This document shows, piece after piece, positions 23,754 to 32,547 of a stretch of 64,000 bases of DNA. The notes beneath the pieces were generated by a model. That model worked only from the letters and a program-made list of their open reading frames with translations. It ran no database searches and was not told the DNA's origin. This DNA is from JAITVB01 sp031553805 (GTDB lineage Bacteria > Bacteroidota > Bacteroidia > Bacteroidales > Rikenellaceae), in contig JAVBLC010000005.1 of the NCBI GenBank assembly GCA_031553805.1, positions 62,001 through 126,000 of the forward strand, read 5' to 3'. A program made the position numbers and the translations under genes. Numbering within the stretch: position 1 is the first letter of the stretch; every line of letters starts with the position of its first letter.

Positions 23754-25925
23754 ATGGAAAAAATATCCCCTGTCAAAGAACAAATCATGCGGAGATCGAG
23801 CCTGGTCTTCGTTCTCTTTGTCGTGGTGGGGCTGTGCATCATCGGCAGTTTGGTTTATATCCAGTATGGGCCCGAGGGGGCCGAATTACGGAGACAAGCC
23901 AACAACGCCCGCACTTTTCGGGCAAGCGTGATCGAAGCCGAACGCGGCGATATTTTGTCGTTCGACGGCCGGTTGCTCGCCACCTCGCTGCCTTCGTACG
24001 ACCTGAAAATGGACTTCCTGGCAACCGGATTGACTGATTCCATCTTTAATAAAAACGTCGATTCGCTGGCGTTTCATATGTCGCGTTTCTTTGGCGACAA
24101 GAGCCAGCAGGCCTATAAAAATATGCTGGTGGGTAACCGGCAAAAGGCGAAAAACTCGGGGGCACGCGTCTACCGCATCGCTCCGCGCCTGGTTTCTTAT
24201 TTCGAATTGAGCCAGATCAAGGCTTTCCCGATCCTTCGTTTTCCAAACACCAACCGGAGCGGTTTTTTGCCCGAACGGGTCAACCGGCGGATGCTGCCTT
24301 ACGGGTCGATCGCCGCACGTACCATCGGGCGCGTGGTCAACGATAGCGTGAAGTGGGGCATCGAAGGTTCGTTCGACCAATACCTGCACGGGACCGACGG
24401 GATGATGAAAATGCAACGCATTTCAGGCTCATTCTGGATGCCGGTGGCCGATGACGGCAATCGCGAACCGGTCAACGGGATCGATGTGGTATCGACGATC
24501 GACATCGAATTGCAGGACGTGGCCGAGCGTGCCCTCCGCGCCCAGTTACAGGCCGAAGAGGCCGATTGGGGGACGGCTGTGCTGATGGAGGTCGCCACGG
24601 GCGAAATTCGGGCGATGGCCAACCTCTCGCGCCGCCGCGACGGCACCTGCGTCGAAGACCTGAACCACGCTATCGCCCAGCGCATCAACCCAGGATCGAC
24701 GTTTAAGCTGGCCTCGCTGATCGTCCTGCTCGAAGACGGCGGGATGAGCCTCGACGACATGATCAACATCGACGGGGGCGACGTGATGATTTATGGCAAA
24801 CGGGTGCGTGACTCGCACCTGGGCTACCAGCGCTTGACCCTGCGCCAGGTGTTCGAGGTGTCGTCGAACGTCGGCTTCGCCCGCGCCGTGAACGATCACT
24901 ACCGCAGCGACCAGCAGCGGTTTATGGACCAACTGATCAAGACCGGCATCGCAGACACGCTCCGCTTCCAATTGGCGGGCGAGCGCGGTCCCTATTTCCA
25001 TCGTGACGCGAAAAAATGGAGCGGACTGACGCTTACTTCGATGTCTTACGGCTATGAATTGGAGGTCACTCCGATGCAAACGCTGGCGCTCTACAATGCC
25101 GTGGCCAACGGCGGAAAAATGATCCGTCCGATCGTGGTGAACGAGTTGCGCCAATACGGGCAAACGCTAAAGACCTACTCGACGGAAACGATCCGCGAAC
25201 CGATCTGTTCGCCTGCAACCCTGGCCAAGGTGCAGGAATGCCTGAAAGGTGTCGCCACGGAAGGAACTGCGAAAAATCTAAAAATACAGGAGTTGGAGAT
25301 CGCCGTCAAGACGGGCACGGCCCAGATCCCGAATCAGAACCGGGGCTACGGCGCGCCGGGAGCGATGAATTACCTGGCGACGATCGTCGGTTATTTCCCG
25401 GCCGACAATCCGAAGTATACCTGCATCGTGTGCCTGAAAACATTTTCTGGGTCGGGCCGGGGAGCGAACTATTACGGCGGTTCGCTGGCAGGCCCGGTCT
25501 TCAAAGCGATCGCCGAGCGGGTCTACGGCGCAAGCCTCGACTGGCAGGAACCAGTTTCAAAGATGGCCGAACGTTCCGCCGACCTGCCGAAAGTAAAGGC
25601 AGGGCCGGCCGATGAGATCCGCACGACGCTTTCGCGGATCGGGATTCCGTATGAAAACAACCGGTCGCTACAGGCGATGGCGCGGGTGGACCGTGACACA
25701 ACGGGGACGTTCCGCATGGTGGGCTACGAGGAGAACCGGGGGGTGATGCCCGACGTAACGGGTTTCGGCCTGCGCGATGCGCTGCGGTTGCTCGAAGCGC
25801 AAGGCCTGGTGGTCACCTTTAGCGGTAAGGGGGCGGTGACGCAGCAGTCGATCACGGCCGGCACCCCGATCGCCCGCGGACAATCCGTAAACATTGTGCT
25901 GAAAACAAATACACAAGAGATATGA
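23754..25925 (+). CDS. ftsI: Peptidoglycan transpeptidase FtsI (PBP3) with C-terminal PASTA domain
   Basis: FtsI cross-links septal peptidoglycan. The 723-residue class B penicillin-binding protein has an N-terminal membrane helix (about 14-38), a pedestal domain beginning 'ERGDILSFDGRLLA' and the transpeptidase motifs Ser315-x-x-Lys318 ('GSTFK'), Ser370-Ser-Asn372 and Lys519-Thr-Gly521. A C-terminal PASTA domain (about 660-720, 'MPDVTGFGLRDALRLLEAQG') is typical of Bacteroidota FtsI and probably binds muropeptide or stabilises the divisome. The stop overlaps the murE start by four bases (ATGA), so translation is coupled. Confidence 0.95.
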   Translation: MEKISPVKEQIMRRSSLVFVLFVVVGLCIIGSLVYIQYGPEGAELRRQANNARTFRASVIEAERGDILSFDGRLLATSLPSYDLKMDFLATGLTDSIFNKNVDSLAFHMSRFFGDKSQQAYKNMLVGNRQKAKNSGARVYRIAPRLVSYFELSQIKAFPILRFPNTNRSGFLPERVNRRMLPYGSIAARTIGRVVNDSVKWGIEGSFDQYLHGTDGMMKMQRISGSFWMPVADDGNREPVNGIDVVSTIDIELQDVAERALRAQLQAEEADWGTAVLMEVATGEIRAMANLSRRRDGTCVEDLNHAIAQRINPGSTFKLASLIVLLEDGGMSLDDMINIDGGDVMIYGKRVRDSHLGYQRLTLRQVFEVSSNVGFARAVNDHYRSDQQRFMDQLIKTGIADTLRFQLAGERGPYFHRDAKKWSGLTLTSMSYGYELEVTPMQTLALYNAVANGGKMIRPIVVNELRQYGQTLKTYSTETIREPICSPATLAKVQECLKGVATEGTAKNLKIQELEIAVKTGTAQIPNQNRGYGAPGAMNYLATIVGYFPADNPKYTCIVCLKTFSGSGRGANYYGGSLAGPVFKAIAERVYGASLDWQEPVSKMAERSADLPKVKAGPADEIRTTLSRIGIPYENNRSLQAMARVDRDTTGTFRMVGYEENRGVMPDVTGFGLRDALRLLEAQGLVVTFSGKGAVTQQSITAGTPIARGQSVNIVLKTNTQEI

Positions 25926-27379
25926 ACCTGAAAGAGTTATTGACAGGTATTGAGATACTTTCCCGGACAGGGCCCGACGCGGTGGAGATCACGACGCTGG
26001 GGTTCGACTCGCGGGCGGCGGCCCCGGGAATGTTGTTTGTCGCCTTGCGCGGCGAACAGTCCGACGGACACGATTACATCGGCGCGGCGGTCGAAAAAGG
26101 GGCATCGGCCGTGCTTTTCGAGACATTACCCGAAAAACAGGCTGAAGGCATTACGTATATACAAGTGGCCGACAGCCACCAGGCGCTGGGCCTGATCGCC
26201 TCGGCTTTTTACGGCCATCCGAGCCGCGACCTGGCCCTGGTGGGCGTGACCGGCACCAACGGCAAAACCACCACGGCGACGCTCCTCTACGACCTATTTC
26301 GCAAATTGGGTTATCGCGCCGGGCTGATTTCCACGGTCGTGTACAAAGTCGACGACAAGACCTACCCGGCGACCCACACCACGCCCGATCCGATCCGGAT
26401 CAACGAGCTGATGGCCCAGATGATCGATGCCGGTTGCGACTACTGTTTTATGGAGGTCAGCTCGCACAGCATCGTCCAGCACCGCACGGCGGGCCTTACG
26501 TTCCGGGGCGGCATTTTTTCGAACATCACCCACGACCACCTCGACTACCACGGCACGTTCGCCGAATACCTCAAGGCCAAAAAACGCTTTTTCGACGAGC
26601 TGCCGAAAGAGGCGTTCGCGCTGGTCAACGTCGACGACAAAAACGGGCGGGTAATGGTGCAAAATACAAAGGCTATCGTGAAAACCTATTCGCTGAAAAG
26701 CGCGTCGGATTTCAAATGCAAGATCATCGAAACAGTGCCCGAAGGGATGCTGTTGAACATCGACGGCAGCGAATTGTGGGTAAAATTCCTCGGCGGTTTT
26801 AATGCCTATAACCTGTTGGCCGTTTACGCTACGGCGGTATTGCTCGGTGCCCGGCCCGACGAGGTGCTGACAGCGCTGAGCCAATTGGAACCGGTCAACG
26901 GACGTTTCCAAACGCTGCGCTCGGCCACGGGGGTAACGGCCATCGTCGATTACGCCCACACCCCCGACGCGTTAAGCAACGTGTTGGCGACAATTCATGA
27001 AATCTTGCCGGGCGACAAGAAACTCTATACAGTGGTCGGCTGCGGCGGCAACCGCGACCGGACGAAACGTCCGGTGATGGCCCGTGTGGCGGTCGAAAAC
27101 AGTTCGCTCGCCATCCTCACGTCCGACAATCCCCGCAAGGAAAAACCCGAAGACATCCTGGCCGATATGACTGCCGGGCTGACTGCCGCGACGCGCTACC
27201 TGACGGTGGTCGACCGCCGCGAGGCGATCAAGGCCGCAATCCTGATGGCTGCCCCCGGCGACATTGTCCTGATCGCCGGCAAAGGCCACGAAGATTACCA
27301 GATCATCGGCGAAACGAAACATCATTTCGATGACAAGGAAGAAGTTTCCGCTTGTTTTTCCTTGCTCGAAAAGAACTAA
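25922..27379 (+). CDS. murE: UDP-MurNAc-dipeptide:meso-diaminopimelate ligase MurE
   Basis: MurE adds the third residue to the peptidoglycan stem peptide. The 485-residue protein shows the ATP loop 'GTNGKTTT' (111-118), the conserved His/Asp stretch 'FSNITHDHLDYHG' and the specificity motif Asp402-Asn-Pro-Arg405 (DNPR). DNPR is the signature for meso-diaminopimelate, not lysine, so the wall of this organism is DAP-type. That fits the DAP decarboxylase gene lysA and aspartokinase lysC further on, whose pathway provides DAP. It overlaps ftsI by four bases and is followed by mraY after 34 bases. Confidence 0.97.
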   Translation: MNLKELLTGIEILSRTGPDAVEITTLGFDSRAAAPGMLFVALRGEQSDGHDYIGAAVEKGASAVLFETLPEKQAEGITYIQVADSHQALGLIASAFYGHPSRDLALVGVTGTNGKTTTATLLYDLFRKLGYRAGLISTVVYKVDDKTYPATHTTPDPIRINELMAQMIDAGCDYCFMEVSSHSIVQHRTAGLTFRGGIFSNITHDHLDYHGTFAEYLKAKKRFFDELPKEAFALVNVDDKNGRVMVQNTKAIVKTYSLKSASDFKCKIIETVPEGMLLNIDGSELWVKFLGGFNAYNLLAVYATAVLLGARPDEVLTALSQLEPVNGRFQTLRSATGVTAIVDYAHTPDALSNVLATIHEILPGDKKLYTVVGCGGNRDRTKRPVMARVAVENSSLAILTSDNPRKEKPEDILADMTAGLTAATRYLTVVDRREAIKAAILMAAPGDIVLIAGKGHEDYQIIGETKHHFDDKEEVSACFSLLEKN

Positions 27380-27413
27380 CCTCAAGAAAACTCACTGACC
27401 AAATTTACGAAAA

Positions 27414-28658
27414 ATGCTCTACCACCTATCCAAATATTTCGAAACCCATTTTGACATTCCGGGAGCCGGGATGTTCCAATACCTCTCTTTCCGGGCGGCG
27501 ATGGCGATTATCTTCGCGCTGATCATCGGGATCATCTTTGGAAAACAGATCATCAAATTGTTACAGAAACGTCAGATTGGCGAAGAGATCCGGAATCTTG
27601 GCCTTGACGGGCAACTCCAGAAAAAAGGGACGCCCACGATGGGGGGCATCATTATTCTGGCGTCGATCCTGGTGCCGATCCTGCTGTTCGGCAACCTGTC
27701 GAACATCTATGTGATCCTGATGATCGCCTCGACGATCTGGCTCGGATTGATCGGTTTTATCGACGACTACATCAAAGTCTTCAAAAAGAACAAGGCCGGG
27801 CTTCATGGAAAATTCAAGATCATCGGCCAGGTGGGGCTGGGCATCATCGTCGGGATAACGATGTGGAGCAGCGACACGGTCGTCGTGCGCGAAAAGATAG
27901 CCCGCACACCGAGCGCCCAAGTGGTGTCGGTCGACAACAACGGTACCGCCCAGACCGTCTACCTCTCGCAACCCGAGAAAAGCACTAAAACCACCATTCC
28001 GTTTGTTAAGGACAATGAATTCGATTACTCGATGTTGGTGCCCGACAGTTGGAATCCGAACCACATTGTGAGTTGGCTGCTCTATATTTTCATCGCCATC
28101 CTGATCATCACCGGCGTGTCGAACGCCGCTAATTTGACCGACGGATTGGACGGGCTGGCTGCGGGGGTGTCGGCCTCGATCGGGGTCGTGCTGGGGATAT
28201 TGGCCTATCTATCGGGAAACGTCATTTACGCCGAGTACCTCAATATTATGTATATCCCCGAGAGCGGGGAACTGTTGGTCTATGCCGCCGCCTTCGTGGG
28301 GGCACTTCTGGGTTTTCTGTGGTATAACGGCTATCCGGCCCAGGTGTTTATGGGCGACACGGGCAGCCTGGCTATCGGGGGGGTGATCGCCGTTTTTGCC
28401 CTGCTGATCCGCAAGGAGTTGTTGTTGCCGATCCTCTGCGGCGTGTTTATGGTCGAAGGCTTCTCGGTGGTATTCCAAGTGGTTTACTTTAAGTACACGA
28501 AGAAAAAATATGGCGAGGGACGGCGCATTTTCCTGATGTCGCCCCTGCACCACCATTTTCAGAAAAAGGGGTATTTTGAGTCGAAGATCGTGCTGCGTTT
28601 CTGGATCATCCAGATGCTGCTGGCCGCCATCACCCTCGTTACATTGAAGATCCGATAA
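27414..28658 (+). CDS. mraY: Phospho-MurNAc-pentapeptide translocase MraY
   Basis: MraY moves phospho-MurNAc-pentapeptide onto undecaprenyl phosphate, making lipid I at the inner membrane. The 414-residue protein has 'KKGTPTMGG' (70-78), the catalytic Asp pair Asp117-Asp118 in 'GFIDDYIK', 'NLTDGLDGLAAG' and the 'PLHHHFQKKG' loop near the C-terminus. An extra stretch of about 55 residues around 155-210 lies between membrane segments and is absent from E. coli MraY. Bacteroidota MraY commonly have such an insertion, presumably periplasmic. It lies in the standard order between murE and murD. Confidence 0.97.
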   Translation: MLYHLSKYFETHFDIPGAGMFQYLSFRAAMAIIFALIIGIIFGKQIIKLLQKRQIGEEIRNLGLDGQLQKKGTPTMGGIIILASILVPILLFGNLSNIYVILMIASTIWLGLIGFIDDYIKVFKKNKAGLHGKFKIIGQVGLGIIVGITMWSSDTVVVREKIARTPSAQVVSVDNNGTAQTVYLSQPEKSTKTTIPFVKDNEFDYSMLVPDSWNPNHIVSWLLYIFIAILIITGVSNAANLTDGLDGLAAGVSASIGVVLGILAYLSGNVIYAEYLNIMYIPESGELLVYAAAFVGALLGFLWYNGYPAQVFMGDTGSLAIGGVIAVFALLIRKELLLPILCGVFMVEGFSVVFQVVYFKYTKKKYGEGRRIFLMSPLHHHFQKKGYFESKIVLRFWIIQMLLAAITLVTLKIR

Positions 28659-28662
28659 GGTG

Positions 28663-28683
28663 CGGTGCGTTCCCGCACAGGGA
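28663..28683 (-). repeat. Dispersed 21-nt repeat, copy 2 (inverted)
   Basis: This is the minus-strand version of the repeat at 20423 and 63649, with one change (GGGAACG instead of GGGGACG in the middle). It lies in the short gap between mraY and murD, inside the operon, so it would be transcribed there. Confidence 0.75.
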
Positions 28684-28700
28684 GTTTTAGAACAGTATAA

Positions 28701-30047
28701 ATGGAAACAAAGCGTATAGTTATATTGGGTGGCGGCGAAAGCGGCTTTGGATCGGCGGTGCTGGCCCAAAAACAGGGATATTCCGTGTTCTTGTCCGACT
28801 TCGGAACGATTTCCGAAAAGTACACGGCGCTGCTCGAAGAGTGGAGTATTCCTTACGAAGAGGGCGGGCATACGCCGGAATTGATCCTCAATGCCGAACT
28901 CGTCATCAAAAGCCCGGGGATCCCGGACAAGGCGCCGATTGTCAAGGCGGTCCGCGAAAAAGAGATTCCCGTCATTTCGGAAATCGAGTTTGCCGGACGT
29001 TATAACACCGCCAAAACCATCTGCATCACAGGCAGCAACGGAAAGACGACGACCACGACGCTCGCCTACGAAATCCTGCGCGAAGCGGGGTTTAACGTCG
29101 GTTTGGGGGGCAACATCGGCGACAGTTTTGCGTTCCAGGTCGCCATGCGCGACCACGACTGGTATGTGATCGAGCTGAGTAGTTTTCAGTTGGACGGGAT
29201 GTTCGACTTCCGGGCCGATGTGGGTGTGTTGATGAACATTACGCCCGACCACCTCGACCGTTACGACTACAATTTACAAAATTACGTCGACAGCAAATTT
29301 AGAATCATCCGCAATCAGCAGCCAAATGATTCTTTTGTGTATTGTGCTGACGATCCGTTGACTACTGAAAATATCGGAAGCTATGATTTGCCGATGCACA
29401 CCCTGCCGTTCAGCGTGCGAAAGAGCACAGGCGGTGAGGGCGGTGAAATCCGCCAGACGAAGGCCGTAGCGCGAGTAGGAGACAAGGTCGTTTCCTGGCA
29501 TCCGGACGAACTGAAGATCAAGGGCATTCATAATACCTACAACGCTATGGCCGCTTCGTTGGCCGCACTGGCAGCAGGCGTTTCCCCGGAAAGCATCGAG
29601 AAGACGCTGCACCGTTTCGGCGGGGTCGAACACCGGTTGGAATTTGTCGCTGAACGCGGCGGCGTGGCGTGGATCAACGATTCGAAGGCGACCAATGTAG
29701 ACTCGGTGTGGTATGCCCTCGAAAGCATGACACGTCCCGTGGTGTGGATCGCGGGCGGCACGGACAAGGGCAACGACTATGAACCGTTGCACGAGTTTGC
29801 CAGGAATAAGGTAAAGGCTCTGGTGTGCATGGGGTTGAACAATGAAAAGCTGGTTGACGCCTTTTCCGAAAAAGTGCCGCACGTCTACAACACCCACACG
29901 TTGGCCGAAGCGATGGCCGCGGCCCAGGCCGAAGCCCGTACGGGCGACGTGGTACTGCTTTCTCCGGCCTGCGCCAGTTTTGACCTCTTTAAAAACTACG
30001 AAGACCGCGGGCGGCAATTCAAGGCCTGGGTCGACGAAAACGCATAG
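28701..30047 (+). CDS. murD: UDP-MurNAc-L-alanine:D-glutamate ligase MurD
   Basis: MurD adds D-glutamate to UDP-MurNAc-L-Ala in the cytosol. The 448-residue protein has the UMP-binding start 'IVILGGGESGFGSA' (6-19), the ATP loop 'GSNGKTTT' (111-118), 'MNITPDHLDRY', and the C-terminal 'WINDSKATN' and 'LLSPACASFDLFKNYEDRG' blocks. All are standard for MurD and distinguish it from MurC/E/F. The gene follows mraY after 42 bases that contain a dispersed repeat, and precedes ftsW by 11 bases. Confidence 0.97.
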   Translation: METKRIVILGGGESGFGSAVLAQKQGYSVFLSDFGTISEKYTALLEEWSIPYEEGGHTPELILNAELVIKSPGIPDKAPIVKAVREKEIPVISEIEFAGRYNTAKTICITGSNGKTTTTTLAYEILREAGFNVGLGGNIGDSFAFQVAMRDHDWYVIELSSFQLDGMFDFRADVGVLMNITPDHLDRYDYNLQNYVDSKFRIIRNQQPNDSFVYCADDPLTTENIGSYDLPMHTLPFSVRKSTGGEGGEIRQTKAVARVGDKVVSWHPDELKIKGIHNTYNAMAASLAALAAGVSPESIEKTLHRFGGVEHRLEFVAERGGVAWINDSKATNVDSVWYALESMTRPVVWIAGGTDKGNDYEPLHEFARNKVKALVCMGLNNEKLVDAFSEKVPHVYNTHTLAEAMAAAQAEARTGDVVLLSPACASFDLFKNYEDRGRQFKAWVDENA

Positions 30048-30058
30048 CGACGCGCCGT

Positions 30059-31330
30059 ATGAACCTGATGTCAAGAAAAATCAATGTGGGGCGCCTGTTT
30101 GGCGGCGACAAGGTGCTGTGGATCATCTTTGCGATGCTCTCGGCCGTTTCGTTGCTGGTGGTTTACTCGTCGACGGCGGCGCTGGCTTATGCCCGCTACG
30201 GAGGCAATACGTCCCATGAGCTGTTGTTTCAATTGGGGTGTATCGGCGGCGGGTTTGCCATCATGTACCTCGCTCACATGGTCAATATCGAGGATTATAA
30301 TCGCTTTGCACGGCTCGTGTTCTGGATGAGTCTTTTCCTGATGGCGCTCATTTACGTGCCCGGCATCGGACAGAAGGTCAACGGGGCTTACCGTTGGATC
30401 AAAATCCCGTTTACGAACCTGACCTTCCAACCGTCGGACTTGCTAAAGACCTCGGTGGTGATCCTGCTGGCGCAGCAATTGGCTTCGCGGCAGCGGTTTA
30501 TCCATAAGCTAAAGTTGCTGCCATCGTTCCGGCCGCGCGACTGGCGCTACCATACACAGGAGAACATCAATATCATTTTCGACACGACGTTGCCGATCCT
30601 GATGCCCGTGGCGCTGAGTTGCCTGTCGATCCTAGTGTTTAACTTTTCGACGGCGGGGCTGCTATTTTTGACCTGCTTGCTGATGCTGATCATCGGCCGG
30701 GTGCCGATGCGCGAGGTCGGGCGGCTGCTGGCCCTGTCGCTGGTGCTGGTCGTACTGCTGGTCGCCGGAATGAAGGTGGCCGGGGTGGGGCGCGCCGACA
30801 CGTGGCTGAGCCGCGTGGGTATCGAAACGGCCGCTTCGCGCGAACGCGACGCCCGCATGGCTACCAACCCCGAAGACGAAGCCTATCAGGAAACCCAAGC
30901 CAAAATCGCCATCGCCTCGGGCGGCATCACCGGCAAAGGCCCGGGCAACAGCACCCAGCGCACACACCTGCCGCTGCCTTATTCCGACTTCGCTTATGCT
31001 TTCATTACTGAGGAATACGGACTGCTGGGGGCCATCTTTGTCCTGCTCGTTTACCTGTGGATCTTTTACCGGTCGCTGCTGATTTCGCGGCGGTGCGAAA
31101 CGGCTTTCCCGAGTTTTTTAGTGGTCGGATTAGCCTTGATGATCGTAATCCAGGCGATGACCAATATGGCGGTTGGAGCGCGGGTGATCCCCGTGACCGG
31201 CCAACCGCTGCCAATCATCAGCAAAGGGGGAACCTCTATCTTGTTCATCTGCCTGGCCCTGGGGCTGATCCTCGGGGTTAGCCGGCAAATCGAGGATCAA
31301 CAAGCACTGAAACGGCCAGGCTCTAATTGA
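30059..31330 (+). CDS. ftsW: Septal peptidoglycan glycosyltransferase FtsW
   Basis: This SEDS-family multi-pass membrane protein polymerises lipid II together with FtsI. The 423-residue protein has about ten hydrophobic segments, with the family signatures 'GAYRWIKIPFTNLTFQPSD' near residues 108-126 (whose R-W-I and Q-P-S-D elements are diagnostic), 'YSDFAYAFITEEYGLLGA' and 'LPIISKGGTSIL'. FtsW rather than RodA is inferred from its position between murD and murG. An internal loop of ~45 residues (145-185) is longer than in E. coli FtsW. murG follows after 16 bases. Confidence 0.95.
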   Translation: MNLMSRKINVGRLFGGDKVLWIIFAMLSAVSLLVVYSSTAALAYARYGGNTSHELLFQLGCIGGGFAIMYLAHMVNIEDYNRFARLVFWMSLFLMALIYVPGIGQKVNGAYRWIKIPFTNLTFQPSDLLKTSVVILLAQQLASRQRFIHKLKLLPSFRPRDWRYHTQENINIIFDTTLPILMPVALSCLSILVFNFSTAGLLFLTCLLMLIIGRVPMREVGRLLALSLVLVVLLVAGMKVAGVGRADTWLSRVGIETAASRERDARMATNPEDEAYQETQAKIAIASGGITGKGPGNSTQRTHLPLPYSDFAYAFITEEYGLLGAIFVLLVYLWIFYRSLLISRRCETAFPSFLVVGLALMIVIQAMTNMAVGARVIPVTGQPLPIISKGGTSILFICLALGLILGVSRQIEDQQALKRPGSN

Positions 31331-31346
31331 CGAAAATTAACAAAAA

Positions 31347-32447
31347 ATGACGAAAAAAGTGATCCTGAGCGGCGGGGGAACCGGGGGGCATATCTACCCG
31401 GCCGTGTCTGTCGCCGAAGCGTTGAAACGAAAATACGGCGACCAAGTCGAAATCCTCTTCGTAGGCGCCGAAGGCAAAATGGAGATGGAACGCGTGCCCG
31501 CGCTGGGTTACCGGATCGTCGGCCTGCCCGTGGCCGGGCTGCAACGCCGTCTTTCGGCAAAGAACCTCGCGTTGCCTTTCAAAATTCTAAAGAGCCTGCG
31601 GAAAGCCAAAGGGGTGTTACGCGACTTCAAACCCGACGTGGTGGCCGGTTTTGGCGGCTATGCCAGTGCGCCGATCCTGTGGTCGGCCCAACGGATGGGG
31701 ATCCCGACGCTGATCCAGGAGCAGAATTCGTATGCCGGGGTAGCGAACAAACTGCTTGCCCGCAAGGCCAAACGCATCTGTGTAGCTTACAGCGGGATGG
31801 AACGCTTTTTTCCGGCTGAGAAGATCGTTTTCACCGGCAACCCGTTGCGGGGCAATTTTGGCAATATTTATGAAAAACGCGCCGAAGCGTTTTCGTATTT
31901 CGGGCTGGATGCCTCTAAGCCGACGCTGTTGGTCGTGGGCGGCAGCCTGGGCACCCGTACATTGAATAATGCCGTGCTGAAATACCTCGACGACGTGGTG
32001 GCGAAAGGCGAGGTGCAGATCATCTGGCAAACCGGCAAATTTTATGAGAAAGAGCTTAGTGCGCAACTTGATGGGCGAATGATGAGCGGCGTCTGGCGCG
32101 GAGCGTTTGTCGAACGGATGGATTACGCCTACGCCGCGGCCGACTTGGTGGTTTCGCGGGCCGGGGCTTCGACCGTGTCCGAACTTTGTTTGTTGGGCAA
32201 ACCGACGATCTTCGTGCCGTCGCCCAACGTGTCCGAAGACCACCAGACGAAAAATGCCCGGGCGTTGTCGTCGGTCGGTGCAGCCTTGCTTGTACCCGAC
32301 AATGAAGCGGCCGAGCGGGTGATTCCCGAAGCGTTGGCGTTGCTGAACGACCGTGCCCGACTGACCGAAATATCCGAAAAGATCAAGGCGTTAGCCACCC
32401 CCAATGCCGCAGAAGATATCGTGGCCCAAATCGAAAAACTTTTTTGA
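31347..32447 (+). CDS. murG: UDP-GlcNAc:lipid I glycosyltransferase MurG
   Basis: MurG adds GlcNAc to lipid I, making lipid II on the inner leaflet. The 366-residue GT-B enzyme begins 'KKVILSGGGTGGHIYPA' with the first glycine loop at 8-16. The second glycine-rich block 'LVVGGSLGTRTLN', 'QTGKFYE', 'VVSRAGASTVSE' and 'HQTKNA' are donor-binding elements. It is the last gene of the cluster here: a strong terminator follows at 32472 and the next gene is reversed, whereas in most Bacteroidales murC, ftsQ, ftsA and ftsZ come next. Confidence 0.96.
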   Translation: MTKKVILSGGGTGGHIYPAVSVAEALKRKYGDQVEILFVGAEGKMEMERVPALGYRIVGLPVAGLQRRLSAKNLALPFKILKSLRKAKGVLRDFKPDVVAGFGGYASAPILWSAQRMGIPTLIQEQNSYAGVANKLLARKAKRICVAYSGMERFFPAEKIVFTGNPLRGNFGNIYEKRAEAFSYFGLDASKPTLLVVGGSLGTRTLNNAVLKYLDDVVAKGEVQIIWQTGKFYEKELSAQLDGRMMSGVWRGAFVERMDYAYAAADLVVSRAGASTVSELCLLGKPTIFVPSPNVSEDHQTKNARALSSVGAALLVPDNEAAERVIPEALALLNDRARLTEISEKIKALATPNAAEDIVAQIEKLF

Positions 32448-32471
32448 GATAGGGTAGCGGCCAAATAAAAG

Positions 32472-32505
32472 CGAGCGGCGAGGAAAAACCTCGCCGCTCG
32501 TTTTT
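32472..32505 (+). terminator. Intrinsic terminator of the cell-wall cluster
   Basis: A 12-bp perfect GC-rich stem (32472-32483 with 32489-32500), an AAAAA loop and a five-T run lie 24 bases after the murG stop. This marks a true transcript end at murG. Confidence 0.92.
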
Positions 32506-32547
32506 AAATCTCCGAGTGTTGGTAAACACCCGAGTGCCGGGAGGCAC

